Positions 11,128-22,472 of a stretch of DNA of 64,000 nt are shown one piece after another. This stretch comes from Paramecium sonneborni (Eukaryota; Ciliophora; Oligohymenophorea; Peniculida; Parameciidae). The notes under the pieces were generated by a model. The model did no database searches and was not told the DNA's origin. It was given only the letters and a program-made list of their open reading frames with translations. The translations under genes were made by a program, and so were the position numbers. Location: assembly GCA_905182985.1 (NCBI GenBank), contig CAJJDN010000070.1, forward strand, positions 427,938 to 491,937, written 5' to 3'. Each line of letters begins with the position of its first letter. The first letter of the stretch is position 1.

Positions 11128-11992
11128 ATTTTAATTATAGGTGGTTTAATCATTCTAAATGTATTTCTCCACACATTAGCATTATCTAATTCTTTTCTAG
11201 ATATCAACACACTATCCAATTTTTTTAACGTAGGTAACAATCCAATTATGTACAATCTAAAATTTGGAATAGCATCAAAAGGATTTCCATGAACAGTCAA
11301 TGTTCTCAATTCTATCAAACATTATAATTTATCAAATTCCATTATATCTTTTAATTTATTCGCATGTAAGTATAATGCCTTCACATTTGGTAAATCACCA
11401 AAATTCTTTATTTAATTATAACAATTACATAATCTAAACTTTCTATCATATTATGTGACAAATCAATCCATTACAATTATTTACAATTTATCATTATTTA
11501 ATCGATGATATTGTAAAAATTATGCAATGATGTTAATTTATTATAACTTAATATCAATGAACATTAAATTAATTGTACTTAAAATTCTTTCTTTGTTTAT
11601 TTTTTCTCATCAATTGTTGGCTTATAAACATTTGTTGATTATTAAACAGGTTAACCAATAGTACGAACTATTACAGGTGTCAATTTCTCTTCCTTTTATC
11701 TCTATAACTCCCTTTTCTCTTTCTCTTTCTCATCTCCATCTAACTTATCCTCATCTTCTTATTCTTACTATTGATTCTATTACACTTAAATATTCTCATT
11801 CTCTTATTATTATTATTATTATTTCTCCTTTTTCTTATCTTCCTTCTATTCATCCATTGGAGCTAACTTACGTTTACCTTATTTTGGTATTGCATGTTTT
11901 AAATCACCTAAAGATTTGATATTTAAATTGGAGAAATCCAAAGGAGGAGCATCATATGAAATTTTTGTATCCTACATTGTTGATTTAGACAT
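11124..11992 (-). CDS. LRRC51-like leucine-rich repeat protein
   Basis: 281 residues with a 23-nt intron (11406-11428). After a charged N-terminus of about 100 residues come leucine-rich repeats: SLILSYNKLTSLHNF, QWIDLSHNMIESLD, VKALYLHANKLKDIMEF and LRTLTVHGNPFDAIP, then the LRR cap GLLPTLKKLDSVLISRKEL and NANVWRNTFRMIKPP. The cap and tail match LRRC51 (LRTOMT1) proteins, which occur in ciliated organisms. The stop TGA (11124-11126) overlaps the next gene's ATG. LRR proteins of this class are protein-binding scaffolds; a ciliary role is likely but inferred. A long standard-code frame on the plus strand at 11677-11919 is a shadow of the Gln/Glu-rich N-terminus. Confidence 0.8.
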
Positions 11993-12556
11993 TTTTTATT
12001 TCATTAAAATAAATATAAATCAGCAAACATCCAATTTATAATTATCAAAGTTAATATATTCTTTACCAAACTATTACAATATATTCAAATTCAAAGCAGA
12101 ATAACCTATTGTCTATTAACCATAAAATATTCAAACTTAAGATCTTTTATTCTTTTTATGATCAATCAATTTCTATTATTTTTTACATAGTATTATATTT
12201 TTTATTTAATTAAGTAAGATTATATATATTTATTTTAATCTTTAAGATTAAACAAATTTTAAATAAAAATTCAGTATTAAAATTACAAGTTTATTGATTT
12301 TATTGGGAAATTATTTATGTATAATTTATTCGCACTTTTTTTTATTCTAAATTAAAAACCATAAATCAATTTTTTATTTGATTTATTATTTTTCAGAAAC
12401 TTGACAAATTTATTTATTATTATCTTAATTGAATCCTATTAAATATATGTAAAAATTTTAATCATGGTAGAGAATTTATGAATTCTTTGAAAAAGTAGAG
12501 AGAAGTAATTACCATCAGTTGTCTAAATTACTTTACATATCTATCTTAATAGAATC
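11993..12556. other. Intergenic spacer
   Basis: About 560 bp of AT-rich DNA upstream of the LRRC51-like gene. No open frame, RNA or repeat is recognisable. Confidence 0.4.
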
Positions 12557-13190
12557 TCATTTCGATTTTAGTGTAAAAAAGAATCTAAATATTATACTAG
12601 GAAACTAAAAAATTCTCACTTTTAATTTAATGCCCTTATTAATTTCAGTATCATCTAAATTAAAGTTCAAAAAAACTTGGTTTGAATTTAAAATCTTCTA
12701 CTATCCAGTTTTAGGGATTTTCTAGAGAAATCACAATTTACACATAACATTGAATTTATCTCTTACTTTTAAAAACTGCCCAAAATAAAAAGCATGATCT
12801 TTCTTGCTTCTGACATAAGTTCTATTGAACTACTATTTTATTGAAATATGCTATACTACTAATACTTTTTTTATCTAGCTAAAACACTATTTATAAAATG
12901 ATATATTTGATGACACAAATTTTCTTGTCTCAATGATTTAAATTTCTTTTATCTCTTCAAGGTAGAAAAATCTGATGGCTTACATTGATATTGAAATTAA
13001 GTTGCACAAGCTTATTGAAGAAATATTCACAGAATCATACTGACTCTTTTCCATTAAACTTTTTATTATATCGATCAATTTATCTTTGACTCATTAAAGC
13101 ATTTAAAATGGTGTGACATTTTTAGAAATTACATATAGATAATTTGTTTAAGAGAACAAAATCTAAATTAAAATGTAACTTATATATATA
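12557..13190 (-). pseudogene. Degenerate protein-coding stretch with in-frame TGA codons
   Basis: One minus-strand frame stays coding-like from about 13,190 to TGA 12557-12559 but is interrupted by TGA at 13091-13093 and 12731-12733, both exactly in frame. Between the stops the composition is protein-like: after the first TGA come VKDKLIDIIKS, LCNLISISMQAIRFFYLEEI and KKDHAFYFGQFLKVRDKF; after the second, FLQKIPKTGQQKILNSNQ. At both TGA sites a tryptophan would fit the context. No intron of the usual size removes either codon. The simplest reading is a pseudogene in which TGG decayed to TGA; alternatives are readthrough or a chance-open frame. I do not recognise the protein. The ATG at 13052-13054 would give a 107-residue product ending at 12731. 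Confidence 0.45.
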
Positions 13191-13505
13191 CTTGCATCAC
13201 TAATCAATATATATATTTTAATTTAAGCTCTTATGTCATAATAATTTAAATAATTTTTCGTAATAATTGACTTGAACTATTAATGAAGATAATGATTAGA
13301 TATTTTATTTGAATATTTTTTAATAGATCTATTTATAAGTTAAGTAACTGTAAATAACATAAAGAAAATGATTAAATTTTAAGAAGATTATAACAATATA
13401 ATTTTAAATTCTGATTTATAAAGTTTAGAAAATTGAATATATACATTTGATATATAAAGAATTTATTAATAATTATAAAAAATAGATTTTTAATTCAAGT
13501 GTGAT
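13191..13505. other. 3' flank of the first Rab gene
   Basis: AT-rich; shares short similar stretches (for example an attttaaattctgatttata-like block) with the regions downstream of Rab B and at 16,540-16,660, consistent with an ancient tandem duplication. Confidence 0.45.
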
Positions 13506-14246
13506 TCAACAACAGCTTTTTTTTTCCTAATCTTTTGATTTTGATTATAATTATTGAGTATTATTATTATTACTAATAAAAGAATCATCAATTCCATTTT
13601 CTCTTCCAATTTTGATTCCATGAATTTCATTTTATGGGTCGATTTCATTCTTATTAATTTTTTCTAAAATTTATTTGGCAGTCTTAAGAAATACATCTTC
13701 TACATAATTCCCGATCAAAGCACTCACTTCTATAAATTCCATGTCATTATTTCTTGCAAATGTTATTGCTTCTCCTTTTGAAACTTGTCGACTAAAGATT
13801 AGGAATAGATAATTTACTCTGCTTCTAAATCGCTTTTATTACCAACAATAGTAAAAGTCATTTGAGGATTATTTCCATGTTCCTTAACATCTTCAAACCA
13901 TTGAGAAACATTTTTAAAGGATTCTTTATTAGTGATATCATAGACTATTATTACACCAGCAGTGGATCGATAATAAGAACGAGTAATCGACCTGTAAGTC
14001 TCTGATCCTGCCTATTTAATATAGATTTAAAAAATACTGTATCCCAAATTTGTAGTTAAATACTCTAATCTTCCAACATTATAATGCTTGTACTGATTTC
14101 CATACAAATAGTGACATCGTTATTTTTTATGCATTTACTATTGCATTGCTTAACAAGACAAGATTTACCAACACCTAAATAGAATATATTTTATAAAAAC
14201 TTGAATCACCTATCAATATAAGTTTAAAGCTGTAACTATATGACAT
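13506..14246 (-). CDS. Rab GTPase A, Rab2-like with altered switch II
   Basis: 220 residues; three introns of 26 nt each give an exact frame. Motifs in order: P-loop GDSSVGKSC, switch I NDVTICMEIS (Thr retained), switch II DTAGSETYRSITRSYYRS, G4 VGNKSD, G5 EVSA, and a C-terminal Ser-Cys-Cys for double geranylgeranylation. ITRSYYR and the Cys-Cys end are typical of Rab2/Rab4/Rab14. Rabs direct vesicle tethering between Golgi, ER and endosomes. Oddity: the catalytic switch-II glutamine (WDTAGQE in the paralogue) is serine here, which would be expected to slow GTP hydrolysis. Rab B lies about 890 bp upstream on the same strand with introns at the same three positions, so the two are tandem duplicates. 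Confidence 0.92.
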
Positions 14247-15134
14247 AATAAATTAAATAATGAAACTTAAACTCTAATTGAATCTCATAATAAATTTGAT
14301 TTAATAACAAAGACAACTCAATTCTATGAACAAAATAAATTTTGATTCTTTTTGTGATTTAAAATTAAAAAATATATTTTTCAAAATTATTTCATCAAAT
14401 TTTTGTTTCTTTTTTTTTTGACAGATATTAAAAAAACTAATTTTATATTGAGGAATAGAAATTTAAATAAGCTCTCTGTTAATTTCTAATTGTGATCTAT
14501 TTATTTATAACAATTGATATTAATAGTTATCAATACTATTTACTTTGAAGACTTTAAACTAATTTTCGATTTATAAAAAGGTTTGTATAATTATAAAAGT
14601 TATTTGAAATATTTTTTTATGAGCTTGAAAAATATTATTTTTTAAAAAGTAAAATCCTACTTTTGTTTGGTGTTAGGATTAGTTTTAATTATGTACATTA
14701 ATAATCATCTTTTTTACACAGTTTCAAAATTTAGAATTGATAGTACTATATATTATTTTGTTCTAATATATTAAAATTGGCAATAAATTTAAGTTTGGAA
14801 ATTCTTGTTGTATAATTAGAAGACTAAGAGGGTTAAATTTGGAATTTATAAATCTGAAAATATTTGATTATTAAATTAGCAATTAATTAGATATTTGATA
14901 TGAAGATTTTTCTGTAGCTCTATTTGATGATTTTAAAAACTATAAACTAAATATTGAAAAGATTGTTAACTTTTATAAATTTTAGAAGACAAAAAAATAA
15001 AAATCCAATTGTAAATTCTGATTTTATAAATTTTAACTGAATATGGAAAGGAAAGATTTAAAAAAAAAAAATAATATAAATATATTATTTATTTATAAAT
15101 CTATTATAATATTTTTAGAAGTTTAATTCAATAT
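14247..15134. other. Spacer between tandem Rab genes
   Basis: 888 bp with no gene. The promoter-side part (14,600-14,730) contains a tttttatgagc...aataatcatcttttt arrangement that recurs upstream of Rab B at about 16,035-16,205. The 3'-side part (14,980-15,060) resembles the flanks at 13,380-13,430 and 16,580-16,650. The spacer thus looks like part of a duplicated unit of about 1.6 kb. Confidence 0.5.
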
Positions 15135-15851
15135 TCAACAACAGCCTTTATTTTCTTTACTTTTTGGCTGAAGCTTTAATTATTTTTTAATGTTTATTTC
15201 TGATCCAATTCTGATTCCATTACTTTATTTTGAGAGGTCGATTTTATTATTATCTATTTTTTGTAAAATATTTTTGGCAGTCTTAAGAAATACTTCTTCT
15301 ACATTTTCCCCTGTTTTAACACTAACTTCTAAAAAATCAATGTCATTATTTCTTGCAAATGTTATTGCTTCAGCTTTAGAAACCTCTCGTCTAAAAATTA
15401 TGAATATATAATTTACTATTCTTCCAAATCGTTTTTATTACCAACAAGAGTAAGACTAAAATCAAAATTATCATCTTGTTTAATTTATTCTAACCATTGA
15501 GAAATAGTTTTTAAGGTAGAGCTTCTCGTAATATCATAAACCATTATTACACCAAGAGTAGATCGAAAAAAAGATTTAGTAAAAGATTAACATCTTTCTT
15601 ATCCAGCCTATACAAATATGTTATTTAAGAATACTGTGTCCCAAATTTTTAATTGAATGTTTAAATCATCCAACTATATAATTTTCAATTCAAAATTCAC
15701 ACCAAAAGTAGCTTATATCTAATTTTATTTGAATTCACTATTTTTAAATCGGTAAAGAAGACTTGTTTTACCAACACCTAAATAGAATAATAACTATATA
15801 CATACATGTGTCACCAACCAATATAATTGAAAATTGCTAGCTATATGACAT
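15135..15851 (-). CDS. Rab GTPase B, tandem paralogue
   Basis: 211 residues; introns of 28, 27 and 26 nt give an exact frame. P-loop GDTCVGKTSLL, switch I ATFGVNFELK, switch II WDTAGQERCQSFTKSFFRS with the catalytic glutamine intact, G4 VGNKND, G5 EVSV, and a C-terminal Gly-Cys-Cys. The stretch EAITFARNND and the intron sites are shared with Rab A, showing local duplication. SFFRS replaces the usual SYYR, so this copy has diverged from the Rab2 consensus elsewhere. Its role is vesicle traffic on the prenylated membrane face; the compartment cannot be assigned. A standard-code frame on the opposite strand inside it (15190-15411) is a shadow. Confidence 0.92.
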
Positions 15852-17141
15852 ATTTACTTATAAAATTTAAACAAATATTACATTTAATAAATTAAATAAG
15901 GGTATTAACAAAAAGCAATTTTTTTATGAGAAATTTTATAAAACAATTCAAGCTTATAATTTTATAAAATATAATTTGATTTTTCATTTTTGCCATCCTA
16001 TATTTACTTTTGAGATTGAAAACTAGTCATTGTATTTTTTGATGAGCCCTGAACAATTCTATTTGATTCGTCAAGGTTATTTTAATGAAATCTTGTTTTT
16101 TATTCAATATTATTTTAACTTTAGAAAAGTTTTGATATTTTTTTATTCTCAGGTTTGATAATAAGATTGTAGTTTTATTTTGTACTTTAATAATCATCTT
16201 TTTGGATTTTTTCTTTAATTTGATCTGCTTCACAATATATTATACTAAAATAAATGCTCTTAAATAATAAATTGAATTCTTATACAGAATTATTACAGAA
16301 TAATTGATATTAAAACATATTTTATCATAGGATTTATTCATTATAAGTTTTAAACTATTTTGTAAATTTGTTATTTTAATGTTTTTATAAAAATATATAT
16401 AAAGAATATGTTAATAAACTTTGAATTAACATTTAATACTTTGAAAATTAATGTTTCATAATTACAAATTAAGAAGGCTTAAATTTAATATTATATCCCT
16501 CAGTAACTTTATTCGATAAGTTCAAAACTATAAATAAAGTAATGAAAAAATTATAAATTTCGATAATTCTTAGTAGATAAAGAACATAAAAATACAATTT
16601 TAAATTTTGATTTTATATATTTTTACAGAATAAATAAAGGAAAGATAAAAAAAATTTATGCTAGTTATATTTCCTATTTAATAAGAACTTATTAGTCTAC
16701 TATAACTTTTATAGAATATTTATTTCAATATATGGTTCAACTAAACTCTAATTGTAACTAATAACATATTTGATTTATTAAAAAATAGAAAACTCAAAAT
16801 CTAAAGTTCATATTCTTTCTTGCTCAATCAACTAGCCATTAAAGTAATTAAAATCTTGAATTATAAATTATAAAAAAATCTCAGCAATCCTCAATTAATT
16901 TTAATCCTTAGATATCTTAAATCAATTAGACAAAATCAGTATATAATAAAAGATATCAATTTATTGAATCTAAAGCTAAAAATGAGAAAAAGATATATAA
17001 TAAATAACAATAATTTAGAAATAATTTAAAATTAAATTAAATCTTAGATCCATAAGGTCCTGTTAGTGTTTTTGAATAACTTTTTAATAAAAAATTGAAA
17101 TATGATTTTAATACATTTGTTAATTTAATTTTTATAATCTC
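15852..17141. repeat. Spacer with remnants of a third Rab-unit copy
   Basis: About 1.3 kb without a credible gene. Around 16,035-16,205 it shares the tttttatgagc...aataatcatcttttt arrangement seen upstream of Rab A. Around 16,560-16,740 it shares the 3'-flank blocks seen downstream of both Rabs, including ttcaatat...ttcaac where Rab B has its stop and Cys-Cys codons. After that the Rab coding sequence is not recognisable. This looks like the eroded edge of a third tandem unit. The similarity was judged by eye, not aligned. Confidence 0.4.
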
Positions 17142-18022
17142 ATGCAATAAACAACAGATTATGATGAAATGCAGCATTATCTTAAACTTGCATAAGAAGG
17201 TGATAGTGATGCATAATTCAGAGTAGGATTGATGTATGAAGATGGAAAAGGTGCATAATAAAATATTTAAGAATGTATTTAATGGTATTTTGACTTATTT
17301 ACTTTATAGGTATTAATTAGCTGCTAGTAAACATGCTTAAGCAGCATATAATCTAGCATCTATTTACTATTTAGGTAGAGTTGTTGCTCCTGATTATAAA
17401 ATTGCTCATAAATACTTTAGTAAAGCAGCTGAATTATAAAATGAATAAGGAATGTTCTAATTAGGTTTAATGCATTTATTTGGATAAGGAGTAGAATAAG
17501 ATTTTGAAAAGAGTAGAGCTTGGTTTGAAAAGGCTGCTAAATTAGTATTTATTCCATTTTTATAATTTAAAGGGATCAGTATCTGCCATGAACAATCTTG
17601 GTAATATTTATAGATCTGGTATTGGTACTCATGTTTAAATTGAAGAGGCTAAAAAATATTATAGAATGGCAGCAGATAAAGGAGATTTATGTGCTATGAC
17701 CAATTTAGCCACTGTACAATTGTAATCAAATCCAATTGAAGCCTTTGAATGGTACTTCTAAGCAGCAAAAGGAGGTTTTGAAAATGCTTAGTATAATCTT
17801 GCTGTTCTTTATGAAGAAGGAACTGGAACTAAATAAAATTTATAATAGGCATTATACTGGTATAAATAAGCAGCATAAGCTGGTAATATTGAAGCTAAAG
17901 AAGCTGTCACTAGATTAAGTCCAATAGTTTAAAATTAATAATAAAATGATAAACAATAGTAAGGTTAAAATACATAATAATCATCTGCCAAAAAAGGTGG
18001 ATGTGGCTGCATTGTATTTTGA
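17142..18022 (+). CDS. Sel1-repeat protein with C-terminal CaaX box
   Basis: 275 residues; introns 17285-17309 (25 nt) and 17545-17572 (28 nt). Six to seven Sel1-like repeats run almost end to end, for example AQFRVGLMYEDGKGA, AAYNLASIYYLG, GMFQLGLMHLFGQGVEQ, AMNNLGNIYRSGIG and AQYNLAVLYEEGTGTKQ. Sel1 solenoids are adaptor scaffolds, as in ERAD and signalling complexes. A Gln-rich linker follows, then a Lys-Lys-Gly-Gly-Cys-Gly-Cys-Ile-Val-Phe end. The final Cys-Ile-Val-Phe fits a CaaX prenylation signal and the preceding Cys could be palmitoylated, so the protein is probably membrane-anchored without a transmembrane helix. There is no signal peptide. Confidence 0.85.
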
Positions 18023-18060
18023 TATTCATTATAACTATTTATTATATATATAAATTAATA

Positions 18061-20889
18061 ATGGAGAATATTGAAGTGGAAGTTAAGAAATAATTGAATT
18101 ATTTAAGAGGTTTATAGAGTTATCTCTCGGAATCATCAGCTAATCCTAAAGATTTTGCTAAAATTATAGATATTTACAAAAATCCAATACATAGAATATT
18201 AAAATTAAATTGTTATCCATTACTTAAGACCTTTCCTTCATCTGAACTTGTTTGTTTAGAATTAGAGAAAGATTTTAGCAATAAAGATTTTGAAATACAA
18301 TTACTCTCACTCAAATTAGCATATTCCTTACCAATTAGTAATCTTATGCAAATTGTTAAATCATATGACACAGCATTTTATTAGATTATAGAATAGTATA
18401 ATCTCAATATTCATTAGGTCTTTTGATTTTCATTATGAAAGGTTGTGTGCAGTTAATTCTATTTTACAATTATTGCTTACAAAAGAAACAGAAGTAGATT
18501 CAATTGATATGCCAAAACAAACAATAACTAATATTTACTTGAGAATAGCTGAAAATTGTTTTTCTAATAACAGAGACATATCAGCTAATTGTATAATCTG
18601 TTTATCAGAATTTTTATAGTGTAAATTATAGAATCCAAACAATCTTACATAAGTCAATTATGACACACAATAAATTAAATAGTATCTCTTATTAAGACTT
18701 GAATTGCTTTATGAAAAAATTTGTAGCTATGAAGTTCGTATTAGATCCAAGATGTTATTATTATTATCTTAGATTTTGGTTGATTCACCTAAATAAATAT
18801 AGTAACAAAATACAGTCTAATAAAACTAAAATACACTTATTCATAAGATAAATGTCATAGATTTTAATAGCAAAATTATTAAAGCTGGATTATATGATAT
18901 TCTATAATATAATTTTGAAATAGAAATCATTGTATAAGTTTCCAATTTTCTTATCAATGTTATTTCTCAATGTAAATCATATGAATTTTTTAATACAAGC
19001 TAGATTGTATGGTAACTTTTTGATTACATAGATAAATATATAAAGAAAGTGAATTATAAAAAAGAATTAAACCAAATTTTACTATAAATTCTTTAGTTGG
19101 ATATGGATTTGAATACAAATATAGCAATATCTATAAGAATTTTAGAGATATCTTTCCTTATATCAAACTAATTAACTCGATTGTTATTTCTTCTTTATTG
19201 TTTCAATAATTTAATTTAAAAATCGATTGAATTGCTTTACTAAAAAAAGACAAGTGCAATCTTAGGGTTATATAATTAGACTTGGTTTCTAACAAAAATA
19301 AAAGATGAACCTGAAGAACTAATTTGCTGCTTAATCATAGCTGCTATTCATTAAGAAACAAATAAATCTATTTTATTAGAAATTATGGAAATCTGTCATG
19401 CTTTTATTTGGGATGGTTGCAATATTGAAGCTATTATTATGTATTTATTATTGATAGAAAAATGTATTAATGTTATCCCATCTGATGAAATAAGATTAGA
19501 AGATCTCATTATTAGAATGAATAACAATTAAATAAGCTTCAACCAAAAAATTTAAACACTATTAATTATTACAAAAAAATTCACAGAAAGTAGCTAAAAT
19601 TGCAAATTAGATTATATTAATATCTTAGCTGAATTCAGAACTTTTATGATTTAACCTATTTAAACTTAAATTTGTTAACTTAATCTATTGTAAAATGTAT
19701 ATAAGATTTTATATTATTTATCAATAAATTTTCATACACCTGAAAATCAAATCAAACAATAAATACTTGAATTGCTTTCAGATTATAATGATAATTTATA
19801 ATAAAGAAAAAATGATCATATAGCAGAATAATTAATTGAATATAATAGAAATTTTGTAAAATCACTTTAATACAAAGATTAGCTCCAACAAGATATATTA
19901 TAAATTAAGATTAATAATTAAATTGATTCTACTAATCAAAACTTATAAAATCTAACAACTTATTAAATAGCTTACAATATATTTTAATAAAAGTAATTTT
20001 CCTTTGAATAAAACACTCTCATAATGAATTTAAGATCTTTGCAATTACCTTAAAAAAATATATTTACTGAATTATAATTAAACTAAAAATTAATTACTGG
20101 AGTTAGTGATTTTGTATAAATTTATTGTTCTCACACATTAGATTTATAAAAGTCTTGCATATGTTTAGGAATCAGAGTAATCAACAATTGTCCATTTAAA
20201 TTAGATAATTTAGGAATCAAAATATTATTAGATAGAAATTCTTATATCTAAAATAATTATAAACTTATAGAAGAATTGCCATCCTATTAAGAAAAATAAT
20301 TGTTTTATGTTGTAAAAGTAAATCCAAAGCTCTCTATGCATTTTGCTTTTGATTTAATATTATAAGATATCAAGAATGAATCTTCATTGTCTTTTGCTAT
20401 CAGAACATAAAATTATAGAATTAGTATGCTTGAATTTCTTATTCCTAATACATTTTTGTATTTATCATAGAATTGTTTTTAATATATAACTTATGATACA
20501 TCTTTAATTATAAAATGTTATTTAGAAGGAAATTATTTATAGCTTTATAAAAAATTATTATCTTAGCCATTTGCAACTGTTATCTTAGATAATACAAATC
20601 AAGTATTTTAATATTCAATTAAATCAAATTTAAATCTTGATTTGATTGCTTAAAATGTTTCAAAAACAATAAACATTGGGTTATTATCCTATTTGATTAA
20701 TGGCCAAAACTTAGCAATCATAATATCAAATATCTCAACCTAATCAAATTCAACTGAAGTGTTGTTGGAGGTAAAGTATATTAATATTTTTAGATTAAAT
20801 CTGATAAAAGTTGTATTGAGAGTTTTTAAACTGAAATAGATAAATTTTTATTTGAATTATCAGATGGATTATTATCTGTAGTATTGTGA
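18061..20889 (+). CDS. Adaptin/TPLATE-like coat large subunit
   Basis: 927 residues with a 22-nt intron near codon 110 (GTATAATCTC...TAG) and a 23-nt one near the end (GTAAAGTATA...TAG); the spliced length is exact. Residues about 1-600 are helical HEAT-like repeats (HRILKLNCYPLLKTFPSSEL, then IRSKMLLLLSQILVDSPK). The last 300 residues are beta-rich and resemble an adaptin-type appendage (LGIRVINNCPFKLDNLGIK). The length and plan fit a large subunit of a coat adaptor; the N-terminal pattern is most like TPLATE of the TSET complex, which other ciliates are known to have. Other adaptor subunits are not excluded. It would act in endocytosis or coat formation. Its neighbour 39 bp upstream is the Sel1 gene; the Arf-GEF follows the gap. 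Confidence 0.5.
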
Positions 20890-21099
20890 TGTATATTTAT
20901 ATGATTTATAATATTCTTTTATATATTTATAATTATTTTTTTAAGTTTGGTAATATGAATAAATTGCTCGAATGAGAATAATATTTGAATGTTTATTGTT
21001 AATAAATCATTTTATAACCTTTTTTTTTATTTTAATTGTTAAAGAATTGATTTTTGCATAAATTTGTAAATGAAATTTTCAATTTTTTTTAATTAACTA
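20890..21099. other. Intergenic spacer
   Basis: AT-rich spacer before the duplicated contig end. Nothing recognisable. Confidence 0.4.
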
Positions 21100-21281
21100 T
21101 ATGCAAAAGATTAATAACAATGTAAATAAGATTTTATATTCCTCAACATATAAAAAGTCAGAAGATTAAAAATTGAATACCCCTTAAAAGTCTCTCTCTC
21201 AAAATCAAAACAAAAGCTAGATAAAATAAAAAGATCTAAAGATATTAAGGATAATTAAAGATAAATATTACATATGAAAAT
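21100..21281. repeat. Left copy of a 182-bp exact duplication flanking the N gap
   Basis: From tatgcaaaag to catatgaaaat this block is repeated base for base at 22235-22416. It abuts the first N. Such a pair most likely represents one sequence present at the ends of two contigs that were scaffolded without being merged. Confidence 0.9.
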
Positions 21282-22234
21282 NNNNNNNNNNNNNNNNNNN
21301 NNNNNNNNNNNNNNNNNNNNNNNNNNNNNNNNNNNNNNNNNNNNNNNNNNNNNNNNNNNNNNNNNNNNNNNNNNNNNNNNNNNNNNNNNNNNNNNNNNNN
21401 NNNNNNNNNNNNNNNNNNNNNNNNNNNNNNNNNNNNNNNNNNNNNNNNNNNNNNNNNNNNNNNNNNNNNNNNNNNNNNNNNNNNNNNNNNNNNNNNNNNN
21501 NNNNNNNNNNNNNNNNNNNNNNNNNNNNNNNNNNNNNNNNNNNNNNNNNNNNNNNNNNNNNNNNNNNNNNNNNNNNNNNNNNNNNNNNNNNNNNNNNNNN
21601 NNNNNNNNNNNNNNNNNNNNNNNNNNNNNNNNNNNNNNNNNNNNNNNNNNNNNNNNNNNNNNNNNNNNNNNNNNNNNNNNNNNNNNNNNNNNNNNNNNNN
21701 NNNNNNNNNNNNNNNNNNNNNNNNNNNNNNNNNNNNNNNNNNNNNNNNNNNNNNNNNNNNNNNNNNNNNNNNNNNNNNNNNNNNNNNNNNNNNNNNNNNN
21801 NNNNNNNNNNNNNNNNNNNNNNNNNNNNNNNNNNNNNNNNNNNNNNNNNNNNNNNNNNNNNNNNNNNNNNNNNNNNNNNNNNNNNNNNNNNNNNNNNNNN
21901 NNNNNNNNNNNNNNNNNNNNNNNNNNNNNNNNNNNNNNNNNNNNNNNNNNNNNNNNNNNNNNNNNNNNNNNNNNNNNNNNNNNNNNNNNNNNNNNNNNNN
22001 NNNNNNNNNNNNNNNNNNNNNNNNNNNNNNNNNNNNNNNNNNNNNNNNNNNNNNNNNNNNNNNNNNNNNNNNNNNNNNNNNNNNNNNNNNNNNNNNNNNN
22101 NNNNNNNNNNNNNNNNNNNNNNNNNNNNNNNNNNNNNNNNNNNNNNNNNNNNNNNNNNNNNNNNNNNNNNNNNNNNNNNNNNNNNNNNNNNNNNNNNNNN
22201 NNNNNNNNNNNNNNNNNNNNNNNNNNNNNNNNNN
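21282..22234. other. Assembly gap (953 N)
   Basis: A run of 953 undetermined bases. Because the 182 bp on each side are identical, the real gap may be zero or negative. No feature can be called across it. Confidence 0.99.
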
Positions 22235-22416
22235 TATGCAAAAGATTAATAACAATGTAAATAAGATTTTATATTCCTCAACATATAAAAAGTCAGAAGA
22301 TTAAAAATTGAATACCCCTTAAAAGTCTCTCTCTCAAAATCAAAACAAAAGCTAGATAAAATAAAAAGATCTAAAGATATTAAGGATAATTAAAGATAAA
22401 TATTACATATGAAAAT
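22235..22416. repeat. Right copy of the 182-bp exact duplication
   Basis: Identical to 21100-21281 and directly followed by the 5' region of the Arf-GEF gene (ATG at 22473). Confidence 0.9.
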
Positions 22417-22472
22417 ATAAATAATGATTATTTGAATATTTTTTTATCAATATTATATATTATCAATTTGAA

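Noticed and set aside
21245..22260. Open frames across the N run
   Set aside because: They consist of undetermined bases and have no sequence support.
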